Shown: one piece after another, positions 35,043-47,260 of the stretch | Layout: each line of letters starts with the position of its first letter | How positions within the stretch are numbered: the stretch's first letter is position 1 | Assembly: GCA_009760855.2 (NCBI GenBank) | Contig: WPIO01000020.1 | Span: 248,001 to 312,000 of the forward strand | From: Cristatella mucedo | Taxonomy: Eukaryota; Bryozoa; Phylactolaemata; Cristatellidae | Length of the DNA stretch: 64,000 nucleotides | Reading direction: 5' to 3' | The notes under the pieces: model-generated | Told to the model about the DNA's origin: nothing | Databases searched by the model: none | What the model saw: only the letters and a program-made list of their open reading frames with translations | Program-made: the position numbers and the translations under genes

Positions 35043-35672
35043 GTCACCGAGTACAACTTGCTTGCCTTTTTCTCATACGTTTTTTATGTTCAGATTATTT
35101 ATACCGTCATATGGATCCCCTTGTTCGTACGTTTTTTTTACGCACGACAGGCATGCAGTTGTGACCGGCTTATCTCAGTAAGGCCTGCCATCGCCCATGA
35201 GGTGATGCTCCTCTAATACAAGTTGGTGCACCACCTATATAGCTTGTGACATACCTTTACGAATCCTTTGACGGTGCTGAACAAACGCTGTTGACAGGCG
35301 CCAAATGCAGAGCTACTTTCAGGCGTGAGACCTTTTTGACCCAGTACTTTCGTCACGATGTCGAGGAGTCTCTGAAAGCAATGTCGCACAATGGCGATGC
35401 TTTGAGTGAAAGTAAGTAACAGTGAATGCAAACTCAGTTTCTCGAAGAAAATATGTCTATATCTACGTAGCCTCTAAGACTAATGCTAACGTTAAAAGCA
35501 ACAAGGTATCGCAAGCATAAGAACCAGGAAGCACCGAAGTGCTCGTCAAAAATAGTAAAAACAGGCAGCAGCAACCTACTTTCAAACCTTCCCTAACGTA
35601 CAAGGCCTACTGCCTGCATGGCTGCTGTCATGCGGCTAGAGTCAGCGGTCACTCACAACTTTTCGAGTAAAA
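35043..35672. other. unassigned DNA
   Basis: No supported exon. A minus-strand frame at 35213-35431 has helix-like character but no identity. Confidence 0.3.
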
Positions 35673-35960
<288 letters not shown>

Positions 35961-35961
35961 C

Positions 35962-36450
35962 GTGTCCATGTTTGCAGAAAATAAAGCTCCAGGAAGTTTG
36001 ATGACATCTATACCAAAACCTATCTGATCAAAATCAGAAATAATATATCGTCCTGCCGTACAAGCAGAGCTGAACTCAAATTTAATTTGTTTTTACTCTG
36101 ATACGTGAAGAATTGACCGAGTTATGGAATTTCCAAGGTACAAAGCTACACTGAAAATGAAGCTTTTTAAAAGTCACAAGCATGCATCTCAACAAGCGTC
36201 ACGCATATACCTCGATCTACCACGGTTTAACAAGTTGGGATACAAGACGCATATGATGCAGAGATCGGTAAATTTGTTTACACCCAGGTTAGGCATGGTT
36301 TGCATAATCATTTTTTCTTTTATGTGGAAGTCGTCAGAACTTCCGGTCCCATTTCTAACATGTTTGTCTTATGAAAGGTACACTAAACAAATATTCGATT
36401 GTCGGACCAATTTCGTAAATATTTTCTTAACTTTCCTCCTTAAGCAATTT
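35962..36450 (+). repeat. dispersed repeat E, copy 1
   Basis: A roughly 490-bp segment homologous to 48649-49155. Shared blocks: GCAGAAAATAAAGCTCCAGG, AAAAGTCACAAGCATGCATC, ATATACCTCGATCT(A/G)CCA, GTCGTCAGAACTTCCG, ACAAATATTCGATTG. Both copies keep an open frame of about 125 codons with IYLDLPRFN(K/R)LG and SSELP(V/I)PF and YxKQIFDC. The family was not recognised. The SINE-B copy defines its left edge. Confidence 0.75.
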
Positions 36451-36762
36451 AAATCTACGATTGCATTGGCGAGGTTTCCATGTTGGCCAGATTTCAACAG
36501 CGATTTTTAGCCACCATGGAGACCAGTTAATTTCAGTATTAAAACCGGTAAAAACACCTTTTCAAGTATCCTGATCATAATATAATGGCGTATAAAGACG
36601 TACATGACCTAATACTTCTTAGCAAGCACTCACGTACGACCCAGTATTATGATATGCTATCCCTAATAAGAATGTCAGCGTTTAAACTCCACAGTTCACG
36701 AGTTCAAAGGTCTCCAATCTAGAACTGCCAGGGCCTATTTAATTCTCATCAGTCACCAAGCT

Positions 36763-36780
36763 CTCTCTCTCTCTCTCTCT
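36763..36780. repeat. (CT)9 microsatellite
   Basis: Short pure CT tract. Confidence 0.9.
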
Positions 36781-36889
36781 TCATTATCACTACATAAGGC
36801 TGCTGTAAAATAGTCAACTTCGCACACCAGCTATGTCGTACTATAGTTACGGTACTTGAATTTCTCGAAAAAACTAGTTTGCCTGTGCA

Positions 36890-37450
36890 TTGCCGTCTGT
36901 AACTCCATAAAGCAACAAAGACTACGTGGGTGTTACACAGACGAGTTTTCTATAGCCCACTCAAAGCCTACGTGGCTTTCGGTACGAATACGTTAGCCAA
37001 CAGAATTCAGCACACACAACAATGAGAACATGAGAAGCATAGCAGAGTCATGAGGCAGTCGAGATAGTGAGTAGCATGGAAGTAGCAGCTCAGGACAGCT
37101 GGAAAGGATGTGTCATAGTCGGCAGCAGGAGAGTAGATCCCGTTACATAAGAATTGTGGAAGTGAGTTCCACAGTCTAGGACTTTCAGAGCATATGTTCC
37201 TGTTGCCAATGGTCCTAAAGCCAACTAATGGAACAGCGAATCACAGAGGACCTGAGGGTACGAGGAGGCTGAAACTGGTGCAGCAGTTATAAGGAGCCAA
37301 ACCACAGGGCTTGGCCAAGCCAAGCCCTGTGGGTCAGAAAAGAAAGAATTTTCGTCTGCATCCGTTGATCGAATGGAAGCCACCTTCAGGAAAGGAGGTA
37401 CCTGGCTGAACCTCGGGGCTTTTTTGACTAGCCTTGTAGCCATATTCATC
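36890..37450 (-). mobile_element. second LINE-like family F, C-terminal part, copy 1
   Basis: Minus frames: SPRLWNSLPQFLCNGIYSPA-type block at 37140-37180 and a Cys-rich stretch toward 36900. Related stretches appear at 43.88-44.14 and 52.92-53.40 kb in the same orientation: GGAAAGGATG, GTGGAAGT(G/A)GCAGCT, ACGTTAGCCAACAGA/GGTAGCCAACAGA. xLWNSLP suggests an ORF2 C-terminus. Confidence 0.45.
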
Positions 37451-38360
37451 ACTAGCTTCAGACACTTAACGTTTTTGTCGGTAGCTCAGCCAAAGCAGAA
37501 CTGCGTATGTCCAGCCTAGACCAAACCAGGGAGTTGGATTCTCATCAATACCTAGCAAAGCAATAGCCTTCAAGTCTTATAAGGTTAAAGCAATCATATA
37601 GGAGGCTCACCTGCCAGCAGATTAGCAACATTCCAACATTCCTGATCAAAGTATAAAGCATGGGCAAAAGAAAGGCTTGCTTGTTCGCTTAGTCGTCTCG
37701 ACGAGGTAGTTTTCCCAGTTAAAGTACAGCACGAGTCAGGCTTCTCAGCTCAAGCTTACTAGGCATTGCGAAGGTTGCATTCGGCAGCCTTCCACAGGGC
37801 AGCCGCTCGGTGCTTCTGGATTGCCAGATTGGCAAATTTTAAGAGAGATCTGGAGATTTGATCCACGAAGATTAAGACAAGATTCAAGCCCAGCTGATGC
37901 TCGCGATGTGGCTCCAAAGCCCTGGTTCGTGGCTATTCGTGCCATAACTGGGACAGATGACTAGTTCGCATTGCTACTTGCTGTACGACATACAAGATCA
38001 AGAAAAGATAAGGATATTAAAAAAGAGGTTTCAGGAGATTGATCATGTGCTGACACGGCAGTGGGAACGACTGTCTGCTAGAATTGGAGATCAATGACGA
38101 TGACGAGTGAGTGAGGGATGCTCGCTTGGGGCTTTGGAGATTCAAGAGGCCACCGAGAACACGTTCTGCCTTTTCGAAAAGTAAAAGCCTCGACGGCTTT
38201 ATTGCAGTATTTATTATATTTACAAATTTATTTATTTTATATCGGTGCTGTACCGGTCAGGCTGCCATTTCAGCCTCATTTGTCATTTACAGCATCTAAG
38301 ATGCAAAGGCGTAATGACTGCTTCGAAGCGCATTACACTCATATACAGTTCAGATTTTGC
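37451..38360. other. unassigned DNA
   Basis: No supported exon. AT-rich patch at about 38210-38240. Confidence 0.35.
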
Positions 38361-38363
38361 CAT

Positions 38364-38390
38364 GGTAGGGTAGGGTAGGGTAGGGGTGTG
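38364..38390. repeat. short (GGTAG)n repeat
   Basis: GGTAGGGTAGGGTAGGGTAG, four to five units of TAGGG. Confidence 0.85.
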
Positions 38391-38799
38391 GTGGCACCAT
38401 CAACCGTGCGCCGACATAAACACAAACCCTGCGCTGTCTGCATACCTAGCCGAATGCGCGAAAAAAAGTGCAAGCATAGCAACGGCAGCACGTCGAACAC
38501 TGGGAGCTCGCAGGAGCTTAGCAACACGAGAGTCACCAGCTGCTCGGCGAGCAGAGCCGCCCCTACAGCCAATGGAGCGAGCACAGCAGTGGACAGGTCA
38601 GGACAGCGGACAGGGCTGCTGCTCAGAGCAACGCAGCGATGGGTGGTTGAGGAGGACGACAGATGCCGGTATTTGCTGCATGCCCACTGAAGGATTGCCA
38701 GCTGTGCTTTCTGGCCATCGCTGTCAGGCGCCACTTCTTAGATACAGTGATCCTTATGTACACATTGGCTAGCGCATACTGATTGTATGGACTCACATC

Positions 38800-39020
38800 A
38801 TGTGCCACCACCAATGGAGGAGGAGCTATAGCCTCCAACTAATCCTCCCTTGTTTATTTCTAGCAGCTTTGCTGTCTGGTCCTGTAGCTTTGCTACAGAT
38901 GTCAAGCCTCGATCTTTCTGCTCACACACAAGCACTATCAGTGCAGAATCAACGGTGCCAACTTCGCTATTACCACACGGAAAGGCTTTTACGAAAAGCC
39001 CATTCTCAGAGCAGATCGAC
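38800..39020 (-). CDS. exon-like open frame, unknown
   Basis: Minus-strand frame after a pyrimidine-rich GATCTGCTCTGAG acceptor: NGLFVKAFPCGNSEVGTVDS, ALIVLVCEQKDRGLTSVAKL and QDQTAKLLEINKGGLVGG, then a Ser/Gly-rich end and TGA next to a GTGAGT. Regular hydrophobic pattern; protein not recognised. Confidence 0.25.
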
Positions 39021-39157
39021 GACAAAAGAAGTAGAAGATCAACGATAAAGAAAGTAGTGTAGACAAATACTACCAACAGCAAAAACAGTGTTCTTATTTA
39101 CTTTCGGCAGTGCCTTCCATGATCACGCTTTGCCATAAAAGCTTCAATTGGCTGTTA

Positions 39158-39630
39158 CTACTCTCAGATCTACTCCTCTACCAGGCCAAGCATCGTACCA
39201 CCCGTTTTTCGGAATTTAACTTTTTACCTATATCTCATAAAAACCTCAAATCCTTTGGAGACCGTGCCTTTAGTTCGTATGCTCCCAAAGCTTTGGACTC
39301 ACTCCCGACTTGCGTCACAACATCCCGACTTGACCACATTTAAAAAGAAATTAAAAACGTACCTATTTATTACAGCATTTAGTGGGTCCCAGTCATTCGT
39401 CCTTCATGCGCTTATGCGTGCTGAGACTGTACATGCTGCCACTAACCACACTTGCATGCTGACGCTGTGCATGTCACCCTAACCATGTTATTCATGTTGT
39501 TTATCAAGCATGATATTACTCACCATTCAATCGCGTTTCCCTTTGCAGTAAATGTATAGTGCCTAGAAAGAGACTGAGTTCTCTGAGGGCGCTTTATCAA
39601 GTGCATTATTATTATTATTACTACTACTGC
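39158..39630 (+). mobile_element. LINE ORF2 C-terminus and 3' tail
   Basis: Frame SDLLLYQAKHRTTRFSEFNF, NLKSFGDRAFSSYAPKALDS, LPTCVTTSRLDH and, shifted, LKTYLF. Then the 3' UTR and the hairpin tail ending in TTATTATTATTACTACTAC. Confidence 0.88.
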
Positions 39631-39806
39631 CATTTTGGCTGTATACGATCAAGATTATTGCTGATAAGCTACACGACAGTCATCCTGTTTCACCGCCAAT
39701 AAAGGTGATTCACCAATTAGCAAAAAGCAGCTTCGTTTTGATAAGCATCACATCGGGTGTGGTAGGTAGGCGCTAGCCACAACAACATGGTAAGGAAAGG
39801 TATGTT

Positions 39807-39975
<169 letters not shown>

Positions 39976-40054
39976 CAGCAAACACCACTTATCACGACAG
40001 GGAAATGCAAATACATTCTCTTGTTTGACGATGTCGGATGGCTTGATTCCAGAA

Positions 40055-40290
40055 TTATGTGCTTATGCGTGCTGACACTGTGCATGCTGCCACTAACCAC
40101 ATTTGCATGCTGACCCTGTGCATGTCACCCCTAACCATATTATTAATTTTGTTTGTTTTTCAAGCATGATTTTACTTACTATTCTATTGCGTATCACTTT
40201 GCAGCAAATGTAAAGCGCCTAGAAAGAGATTAAGTTCTCTGAGGGCGCTTTATCAAGTGCAATATTATTATTATTATTATTATATAAAAT
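40055..40290 (+). mobile_element. LINE 3' UTR and tail
   Basis: TATGTGCTTATGCGTGCTGA through GCAAATGTAAAGCGCCTAGA, AAGAGATTAAGTTCTCTGAG, GGCGCTTTATCAAGTGCAAT and (ATT)n. The coding part is missing. Confidence 0.85.
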
Positions 40291-40559
40291 GGTTACCACT
40301 TTTTGTAGCTTAATTGGGGCTACATTTGCTACCGTGGCGTGGGGTGCCTGAGTTTCTGTATTGTAGAAGATACTTCAAGAACAAGCTTGTTCAGTGGCCT
40401 TTGTACATGCCATTTCAGGGTTTAATAATAATGCATTTCATTGGTTAACTATAACAAGCACAATTTCCGAAGGCGCAACCACATAAAGAACTATTCACAC
40501 GAACAAAGCACATGCTCTGAGAAGCAGGTGGTTTTTTCTACTTGCTTCTGAAATGGGGA

Positions 40560-42660
40560 TGGGGGGGATGTCGTGACGTCAGGGGGATGTCGTGACGTCA
40601 CCACAGGGAGCGAGTTCGAGGATTCGGGAGGTGACGAACTGAAGGCACCTTCTCGAAGGGATTTGGATATTGGCTAGATGCACAGCTACACGATTTGAGT
40701 CAGAAGAGTGGACGAAATAAAGCCTGAGAAAAAGTATTTCAGACATCTAGGCCGTGGCAAGAGAGTGAAGGGTGTGACAGAACCATTGAGTAAATACGCA
40801 TCTTGACCAAGAGCCACTGCAGGTGGGTGACAAGAGGTTTAATATGGTAGTTTCGACATGACAGACAAGCCTAGCTGCAGAGTTTTGCACCAGCTGTAAA
40901 CATTCTACTGCACAGTGGGAAAGACCAGCAAGTGGTAAGTTACAGACGTCTAGATGGAACATAGAAAAATCAGGAAATAACTTAGCTGTGGTAGCCTTAT
41001 CTATGCAAGCTCGAATTTTTGCATATGACGCATTTTGCAATGGATGTATTGGTGAAAGTGGACCGAGTCGACGATGTAGCTGACAATCTAGTCATCTAAT
41101 GTAAGGTTATTTTGGATCCGAATGCCGCTATTCCATGGAGAGGCTACAGCATATATGCTGGCCGAGCACAATTTGAAGGATACACACTCTAATTTTTGAG
41201 TAATACTAGGAATTCCCATAGATAGTTTTTTTGTCATTCAATTTGAGAAAGTTTGTTGCCATCCCAAAACGAATGTCAGAAATACAAGCAGCAAGGGATT
41301 TGAGAGAGTCTGCCGTGCTCGAAAGTAGGAGCGATCAAAGCGACGGTGAGGCACTGTGAGGCACCTGCATGAAAATGGAAGCCTAGATTGTGCTTGGGGA
41401 TTACCTCGGCAGGAAAGAGTACAGCAATTGCGATAAAAAGTAGACACGTAACATATCCCTGAGCCATCTCATACTAGCTGGCTCATCTAATGGCCGTATC
41501 ATACGTAAGTACAAAAAAATATAATCCATTTGTATAGCACCCCAAGAGAACTTAATCACTATTCAGGCGCTTTGCATATGCCTCGGGGCTCGAGCTCACG
41601 ACCTCAGCATGACCTTGGTCCCGGGGCGAGCACTGGACCAAACCAGCTCGGCACCAACGTACTGAAATGGGACCTAAACAGTGGCAGTGCAGAGCCAGCA
41701 ATGCCCCGAGGAGATGATCGGTGCTCAAGATTGACTTGGTGATCGATAGTATCATGGCGCTAGCGAGAAGTCTAGCAGAACTAGCAGCGAGACTCTATCC
41801 AAGTCAACATTCCCGAGACGGTCGTCATACACTCGTACCAGTACTGACTCCATGTTGCTAGGTTTGAGGTTTTGATATAGGAATTTAGCTGGCCTACCAT
41901 TACTCGTTCCAGTGTCTTCGACAGGAATGGCAATGGGAGGACTGGACGAAAGTTGCTTAAGCTCTCCTGGTCAAGTGTTAACTTCTTAATGAGTGGCCAG
42001 ACGACAGCAGTCTCTTCGAAGGGTGTTAGGATAAGACCCGAGGCTAAGGGCTAATTAATTATTTTAGTAATGCAGGGCAGCAGCAACTGTAAGCATCTTG
42101 GAAGGAGAATAACAGCACGAGTATATAGAGAGCTGATGGTCTTCTTAGACTGAGATTAACTTGGAGCTTAGGTTAGCAGTGGCAGGCTTGAAGGTGGACA
42201 GTAAGGTAGCATAAGGAATTGAGGTTGATGAGTGCAGAGGGGATGTTACCTTGGGGAATTATCTTGCTGACAAAGAAGCACGAGAAGCGCTTGATTCCTG
42301 CAAGGATTGCTAGGCAACACGCTGACCTTAGGGCCGGTCAAAAAAAGAGAAGGTTGATGGTCGACACCTGCATTTTTTCGACAGTGCATCTGCGATTTCA
42401 CTACACATTCTTATAGAAAATAATCTTGGATTTAGCTGGATGGATTGGTACAACCTACAATAGCCATCCTATGCCAGTCCCGGTATTTCGAACTTATGCT
42501 TAGTAGCCCCGACTAAATTTTGTATCTGCAGTCAACCATAGGCCGACTGAATGAGGGCGTACAATGTGCTTACTCAGCAGAAAACTCTTCAGAACATCGG
42601 CTAGTGTCGTGTTGTAGCATTACACCAGTGAGGGAAGGTTGGATGGAGTATTATACAGAT
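40560..42660 (-). mobile_element. L2/CR1-group LINE, long reverse copy
   Basis: From high to low coordinate on the minus strand: linker block YNTTLADVLKSFLLSKH-like (42.55-42.65 kb), RT start ITKIINLPLASGLILTP-like and PLIKKLTLDQESLSNFRPV (42.0 kb), LPFLSKTLERVMVGQLNSY, GIAGSALPLFRSHFS then a SINE-A insertion, LGFHFHAG (41.38 kb), KTIYGNS, NASYAKIRACIDKATTAKLF, LAGLSHCAVECLQLVQNSAA-RLVCH, and the C-terminal ACATCCCC-type region at 40.57 kb. Many stops and shifts make it inactive. The tail and endonuclease are lacking. Confidence 0.82.
41518..41651 (-). mobile_element. SINE-A inserted in the reverse LINE
   Basis: ATAATCCATTTGTATAGCAC, CCCAAGAGAACTTAATCACT, ATTCAGGCGCTTTGCATATG, CTCGGGGCTCGAGCTCACGA, GGACCAAACCAGCTCGG: full reverse complement of SINE-A, inside the RT domain. 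Confidence 0.8.
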
Positions 42661-42714
42661 TGACCTTTAATAGCTTTTGTGCTAGTTCATTGCAAGCATA
42701 TACTTTTGCATGCA

Positions 42715-42910
42715 TATGACCAAGACTCGATGACATTTAAAAAGAATCTAAAAACACCTGTTCCACAAGGCATATGCATCGTCTTTATGAATTGTCCTTG
42801 AGTATGCTACTGCTAACCATTTGATTGCGCTTCTTTTGCAGCAAATGTAAGGTGCCTAGAAAGAGATTAGGTTCTCTGAGGTTGCTATAACAAATGTATT
42901 ATTATTATCA
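42715..42910 (+). mobile_element. LINE 3' end
   Basis: GATGACATTTAAAAAGAATC, TAAAAACACCTGTTCCACAA, GCAGCAAATGTAAGGTGCCT, AGAAAGAGATTAGGTTCTCT, GAGGTTGCTATAACAAATGT and ATTATTATT. Confidence 0.75.
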
Positions 42911-42944
42911 TGCTAAAATCGTGCATGTTAACCAAAACCAGCTG

Positions 42945-43036
42945 ACACCTTTCTCTTCCAGTATATGAATAGCACCCAAAAAAGAGATTTAATTCTCTTA
43001 GGGTGCCAAATACATGTTTTATTATTATTATTCCGA
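42945..43036 (+). repeat. LINE-type tail variant
   Basis: ATATGAATAGCACCCAAAAA, AGAGATTTAATTCTCTTAGG, GTGCCAAATACATG and TTATTATTATT. The stem is GCACCC/GGGTGC rather than GCGCC/GGCGC. Confidence 0.6.
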
Positions 43037-43039
43037 TTA

Positions 43040-43875
43040 TTATGCCCGAGGTAACCCAGCCCGGCAGTGGGTATTATAACTACAAAAGACTTGAGCTCTT
43101 TGTTCATGATATTAAGAAGAGCATGGAATAGCCAATTGTTTTTCAGGAGCAGGCCAACCTCCAAGTCAGGCACGATAAATTCCCGCCTCCTTTCTCTTCA
43201 GTAAAAGGAGAGCAAAGTGACAGCCTTTGCAACACATACACAGCGTAAATAGTGGTTCAGGCACATTTAACCACTTGGGCTGCCCTAGCTGCAGAGAATG
43301 ACAAAGGGTAAAGTTCCGTAGCTCAGAATTGATTGACGGCTACCTTCTGACACAACCCAACCAGGATGGCACTAATGCTACGCGAGCAGAAACCACCCCC
43401 ACATTCATACACTGCATCTAAGTAATGCAAAAAATACACTCGTAAAGATCATAGGCAGATTCGCAAATAAATATTGACCAAACAGCTGTACAATCTCAAA
43501 AACAAACTCAAACTCATTCTATGCTCTGCATCAGTTTAGCACCGGACTGGCACGCTGGAAGTCGACAGGCTGAAAGGCGGAATTGTAGTCTACGGTGAAA
43601 ATATTCAACCGATCCACTCATCCAAAAATTCTAACACACATACTACGGTGGCCTATGACATCCTAGCCAATGATAATGGAATCAAGCAACACATATCAAC
43701 GGAGCACCAAATTTAGAGCAGCAGGGGGGCCTCAAGGAGTGCCACCTTTACCTAATTCACACAAGAGGGCTTTCCCAGGCTGCTGACAACATACGAAGCA
43801 AGGCCGCTAAGGTGCGACAACACGATGTACTCCCCAAGTGCAGCATGCCCGTTTGAAGCGATCGCCAGGGCATTT
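43040..43875. other. unassigned DNA
   Basis: No exon or repeat recognised. Confidence 0.35.
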
Positions 43876-43879
43876 TTTA

Positions 43880-44140
43880 TGTAATGTATCTCCCGTCTGA
43901 ACCTCCGAAAAACCATAGCTATAAACCCTATTATGTTCTAAGGTCTGAGCATAAGCTACGCAGGAGAGTTTCCTCTTTTCACACTCGAAGCCTAAGCGGC
44001 TTTCGCTATGCATGTGGTAGCCAACAGACTTCGTCTCACGCAGCAAAGAGCAAGCGAGAACAACCGTAGCCGAGTCAAGAGAGCCGTCATGTGGAAGTGG
44101 CAGCTTAGGACGGACGGTGGGAAAGGATGCGCCAGCCAGC
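43880..44140 (-). mobile_element. LINE-like family F, copy 2
   Basis: Shares AAGCCTA(A/C)G(C/T)GGCTTTCG, GGTAGCCAACAGA, GCAGCAAAGAG and TGTGGAAGTGGCAGCT with the copy at 36.9-37.1 kb. It lies inside the 3' half of a 335-codon minus frame, which argues that this frame is not a real gene. Confidence 0.4.
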
Positions 44141-45246
44141 AGCAGTCGGGAGAGCATTGCAGCAAAGGCTCGACCAAGTGCCTCGGCAGGAAAGGCAGCA
44201 ACGGCAGCGACTATCCGTACCCGTTTGTGGCGTTCAGACCGCGATTCCTTGCTCGTCGACTTGTCGGCCGCAACCTGCTTCGCTGGTCGTAGGTCGGTCC
44301 CGGCCTCTTGCTTCGCTGCAGCCGCTCCCGCTTCCGAGCCGGGCGCAGCGGAGGCAGCGCTCCTCTCGTCAGCAGAGACGCGCGCAGCCAAGATGGTGGA
44401 CTCACTGCCGCGGCTGCGGGTGGCACACGGTGGCATGTGACCTGCAGCTGCCGCGCCGGCGACCTCTGACTTGTTGGCAAGCGACCGAGGCAGCAACATC
44501 GGCTGCGCAGACAAGGCAGTAGCAGGATCGGTTCCATCGGTCCGCCACCTGAGGCGGTGCGCAGGGTCAGACGTGGCGGCCACTGCAGTTGGCTGCGCTG
44601 CTGTTGCACGAGCCGCTGCCGGCGTACTGCAGTGACGGCTGCCGGGGCGGCGCGCCTCCTCCGCAGCCCTGCGGCTCGCATCGGCGCTGGCCTTCGTGCG
44701 CTTCGGTCGAAGACTGCAACAACCGCCACGCGTGGCAGCCAATAAGACGACAGACCGCGGACAAAGTCGCCACGCAGCGGCAGCAGGACGGGAGCACTGC
44801 GCACGGCTCAGCACTCCTTGGCCTACGCTTCAGGTAGTCCGCTTAGCCAACCCTCATGCAGCAGCTATGCCAGGGGAAGGATGGTAGAGGGGTGAAAAGG
44901 TGCGAGAAGATGAACGAGGGCAATGAACTGAGGGGCCGCCACGGTCTCTTCGACGAGTAGAGCAAGTGGGAGATACGCGCACGCACCAGACGACGGCGAC
45001 TATCAGCAGCGGTGACAGCTGTGAGGCAGGCGGCGCCAATGCGTCTGCCAAACGGGCCAGCGTAGACAGAGCTGATAAATTCCATTTAGCCGCCGGCTCG
45101 GCAGTTTGCTTTCGGACTAATCCCTGCAGCAGGCTATCAGTTACCTGATGCACGACCGAAAGACAATGTGCAACACGAGATGCGCTTGCTTGCGATTCTG
45201 CATGACAAGATCACGGGCGATAGTGCAGCCGAGCGGCCGAGGCGGC

Positions 45247-45279
<33 letters not shown>

Positions 45280-45480
45280 TAGCAGACGATGGAAAAGGAC
45301 AGTCGCCAGAGGGAGCTGTTGCGAGAGCTGCAAGACGACAGCATCCCCCCATCAAGTATCCCATCACCAGGATGCATGCAAGCGTGGACGCGAGCTTTGT
45401 TCTAAGCAGCATTTAATCGATCAAAGTTGTAGTGGCGGTAGGCAGGCGGCGGACGAGCGCAACAAAACCAGGAGCCGCCC
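44141..45480. other. GC-rich island with overlapping open frames
   Basis: GC- and CpG-rich. Long frames exist on both strands (minus 43807-44814, 335 codons, Ala/Arg/Ser-rich; plus 44127-44522). A (CAG)10 tract at 45249-45279 would encode poly-Gln in plus frame 45168-45416. No domain recognised; possibly a CpG-island first exon, strand unknown. Confidence 0.35.
45249..45279. repeat. (CAG)10 triplet repeat
   Basis: About ten CAG units in a GC-rich region. Confidence 0.9.
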
Positions 45481-45853
45481 CGCGAATGAACCGTGGTTCA
45501 TCGGGTATAAAAAAAAAGCTGAAAGAAAGTGTGACAGCACAGCAGCACGGCACTCGCCGACTCATCGACTGTCCGCCTGACTCTGCTCTGCTTCTCACTC
45601 TGCCTTGGTTGAGCGAGATGGCGTCTGCTGGCCATCGGGTGAGCACGCACAATAAAAGCAGATTAAGCTTTGAGTGCGCTACAGAAAACTCTCCAGGGTA
45701 AGACCAACTTCGCGTGTGCTGCAGCTTTGTGGTGTTCCAGATGGAGATATTTACTTACAGGTGGCGAGGGCTGAAAATGCAAAATGCCTCTTTTGGCAAA
45801 GAATATCCCCGTCTTGACTTTTCTTTTCAGCTTTAAGTCACAGAGCCTCGACC

Positions 45854-45855
<2 letters not shown>
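45481..45855. other. unassigned DNA
   Basis: No supported feature. Confidence 0.3.

Positions 45856-45934
<79 letters not shown>
45856..45934. repeat. (CT)39 microsatellite
   Basis: Pure CT tract of about 78 bp. Confidence 0.95.
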
Positions 45935-45936
<2 letters not shown>

Positions 45937-46459
45937 ATCCACAACCAGCTCACCATTCTCCTGGTCTACGACTTCCTAAATTCTACGGCTCTCGCTCTCC
46001 ATCTCTGCACATCCCAACCCCTCGGTCCTTGGTCTGCCGGTAGGGACATGACCGCTAGCCGGCCGGGATACTTACGGGATACGGACGACTAAAGCCTAGT
46101 GCTGACCTTGAGCTGCACGTCGAAGAAATCACGTCGTCAAAGACCTAGCCGGAGTAATACTGTAGCAGTCGAATCTCTCTAGCCGTCTCTTTTTCTCTCT
46201 CAGGCTGTGTACCTCATTGTGTCTTGCTCTGTCTCCTGCTCCCTACCACTCTCTATTTCTGTGCCTCTACATTTTTTTTTGCGCTCGGCCTCTGTCTATT
46301 GGCCTAGCCCAAAATACAAACAATACATCTTGTGACCAACAATGCAACATTCTTCTTCATTAGTAAGCACATGAAAAACTGTCAGAGGAGAGAAGGCGCT
46401 TTAAGCAGTGCCCTGTTGACACAGCCTCAGCCATACTTAAAAGGTCTTAAACTTGTACG

Positions 46460-46535
46460 GTTGAGAGAGAGCGAGTGAGTGCGTGTGTGCCTGCGCGCTT
46501 GTGCGCGCTTGTGCGCGCGTGTGTGTGTGCGTGCT
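46460..46535. repeat. alternating GTGCGC tract
   Basis: GTGCGTGTGTGCCTGCGCGC, TTGTGCGCGCTTGTGCGCGC, GTGTGTGTGTGCGTGC. Alternating purine-pyrimidine, a candidate Z-DNA former, similar to the end of the (TG)n tract at 11.45-11.5 kb. Confidence 0.8.
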
Positions 46536-46662
46536 AACAGCATGGTCCTCGAGACAAACACTGGCCTAAAAAACCGAAAGCGTGCAAAAACAGGCGAATC
46601 CGAAGACGAGCTACCCTATCATCTGTGAGCTGATGGCTTCGACAGCCGGAAATGTAAAAAAA

Positions 46663-46826
46663 GGTCAGCTGATTAAACAGCCTCATTTACATAGTGGCAA
46701 AACAGTCCCGACGGCTATCACTACAGCTAGCAGCAGCGGCAGAAGGCACTAATGCCCACTGCAGACTTGAACCCACGACCACCTGGGTGGCCAAGTGCGA
46801 CCGCCTTACCCCAGGGCTAAGACGAG
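46663..46826 (-). mobile_element. SINE-B copy
   Basis: GTCAGCTGATTAAACAGCCT, CATTTACATAGTGGCAAAAC, GACGGCTATCACTACAGCTA, B-box complement TTGAACCCACGACCACCTGG, GACCGCCTTACCCCAGGG. Confidence 0.75.
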
Positions 46827-46829
46827 TAC

Positions 46830-47260
46830 TGCGAAAGCAAGCTGTCGAAAGCAGCGGCCTTGGCAGAGCTTCGGGCAAGCAGGCGTCACGTGAGACCGCC
46901 ACCCGGTGGCTTATTTGCAACGCGACGGGCGATGCGGGCGAGCGAAAACCGTGCGTATGCGGCACGAAAAGCCCAGCAGACGGCTCAGCTCACCGCTGCT
47001 CTGCTCCTGCTTCATGGCCGCTCGCTCTCCTTTTCGACGCCGGACTCGGCTTCGACTGAGGAGCGCTCGCCGTCGCCCGACTCGGGCGCAGCGCGACGAC
47101 GCCGCTGGCCGCCTGGGAGACTGAAATGGGGAAGCTGCCCTGCGCTGCGCTGGAGCCGCACGTCGACGAGATCTCGTGACGGACCAAGCTGGAGCAGTTG
47201 CGAAGCAGTCGGGCCTCGTGCTTTTCCGTGCTGCTGTCCGTGTTATAGCTAAATGAAACG
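46830..47260. other. GC-rich island, strand unknown
   Basis: CpG-rich with open frames on both strands. One plus frame reads FSTPDSASTEERSPSPDSGA but no domain is known. It could be an unassigned exon. Confidence 0.25.

Noticed and set aside
43807-44814. 335-codon minus-strand open frame, the longest in the window
   Set aside because: GC-rich DNA opens frames on both strands. Its last third overlaps a dispersed repeat (family F), composition is Ala/Arg/Ser low-complexity, and no domain or splice context supports it.
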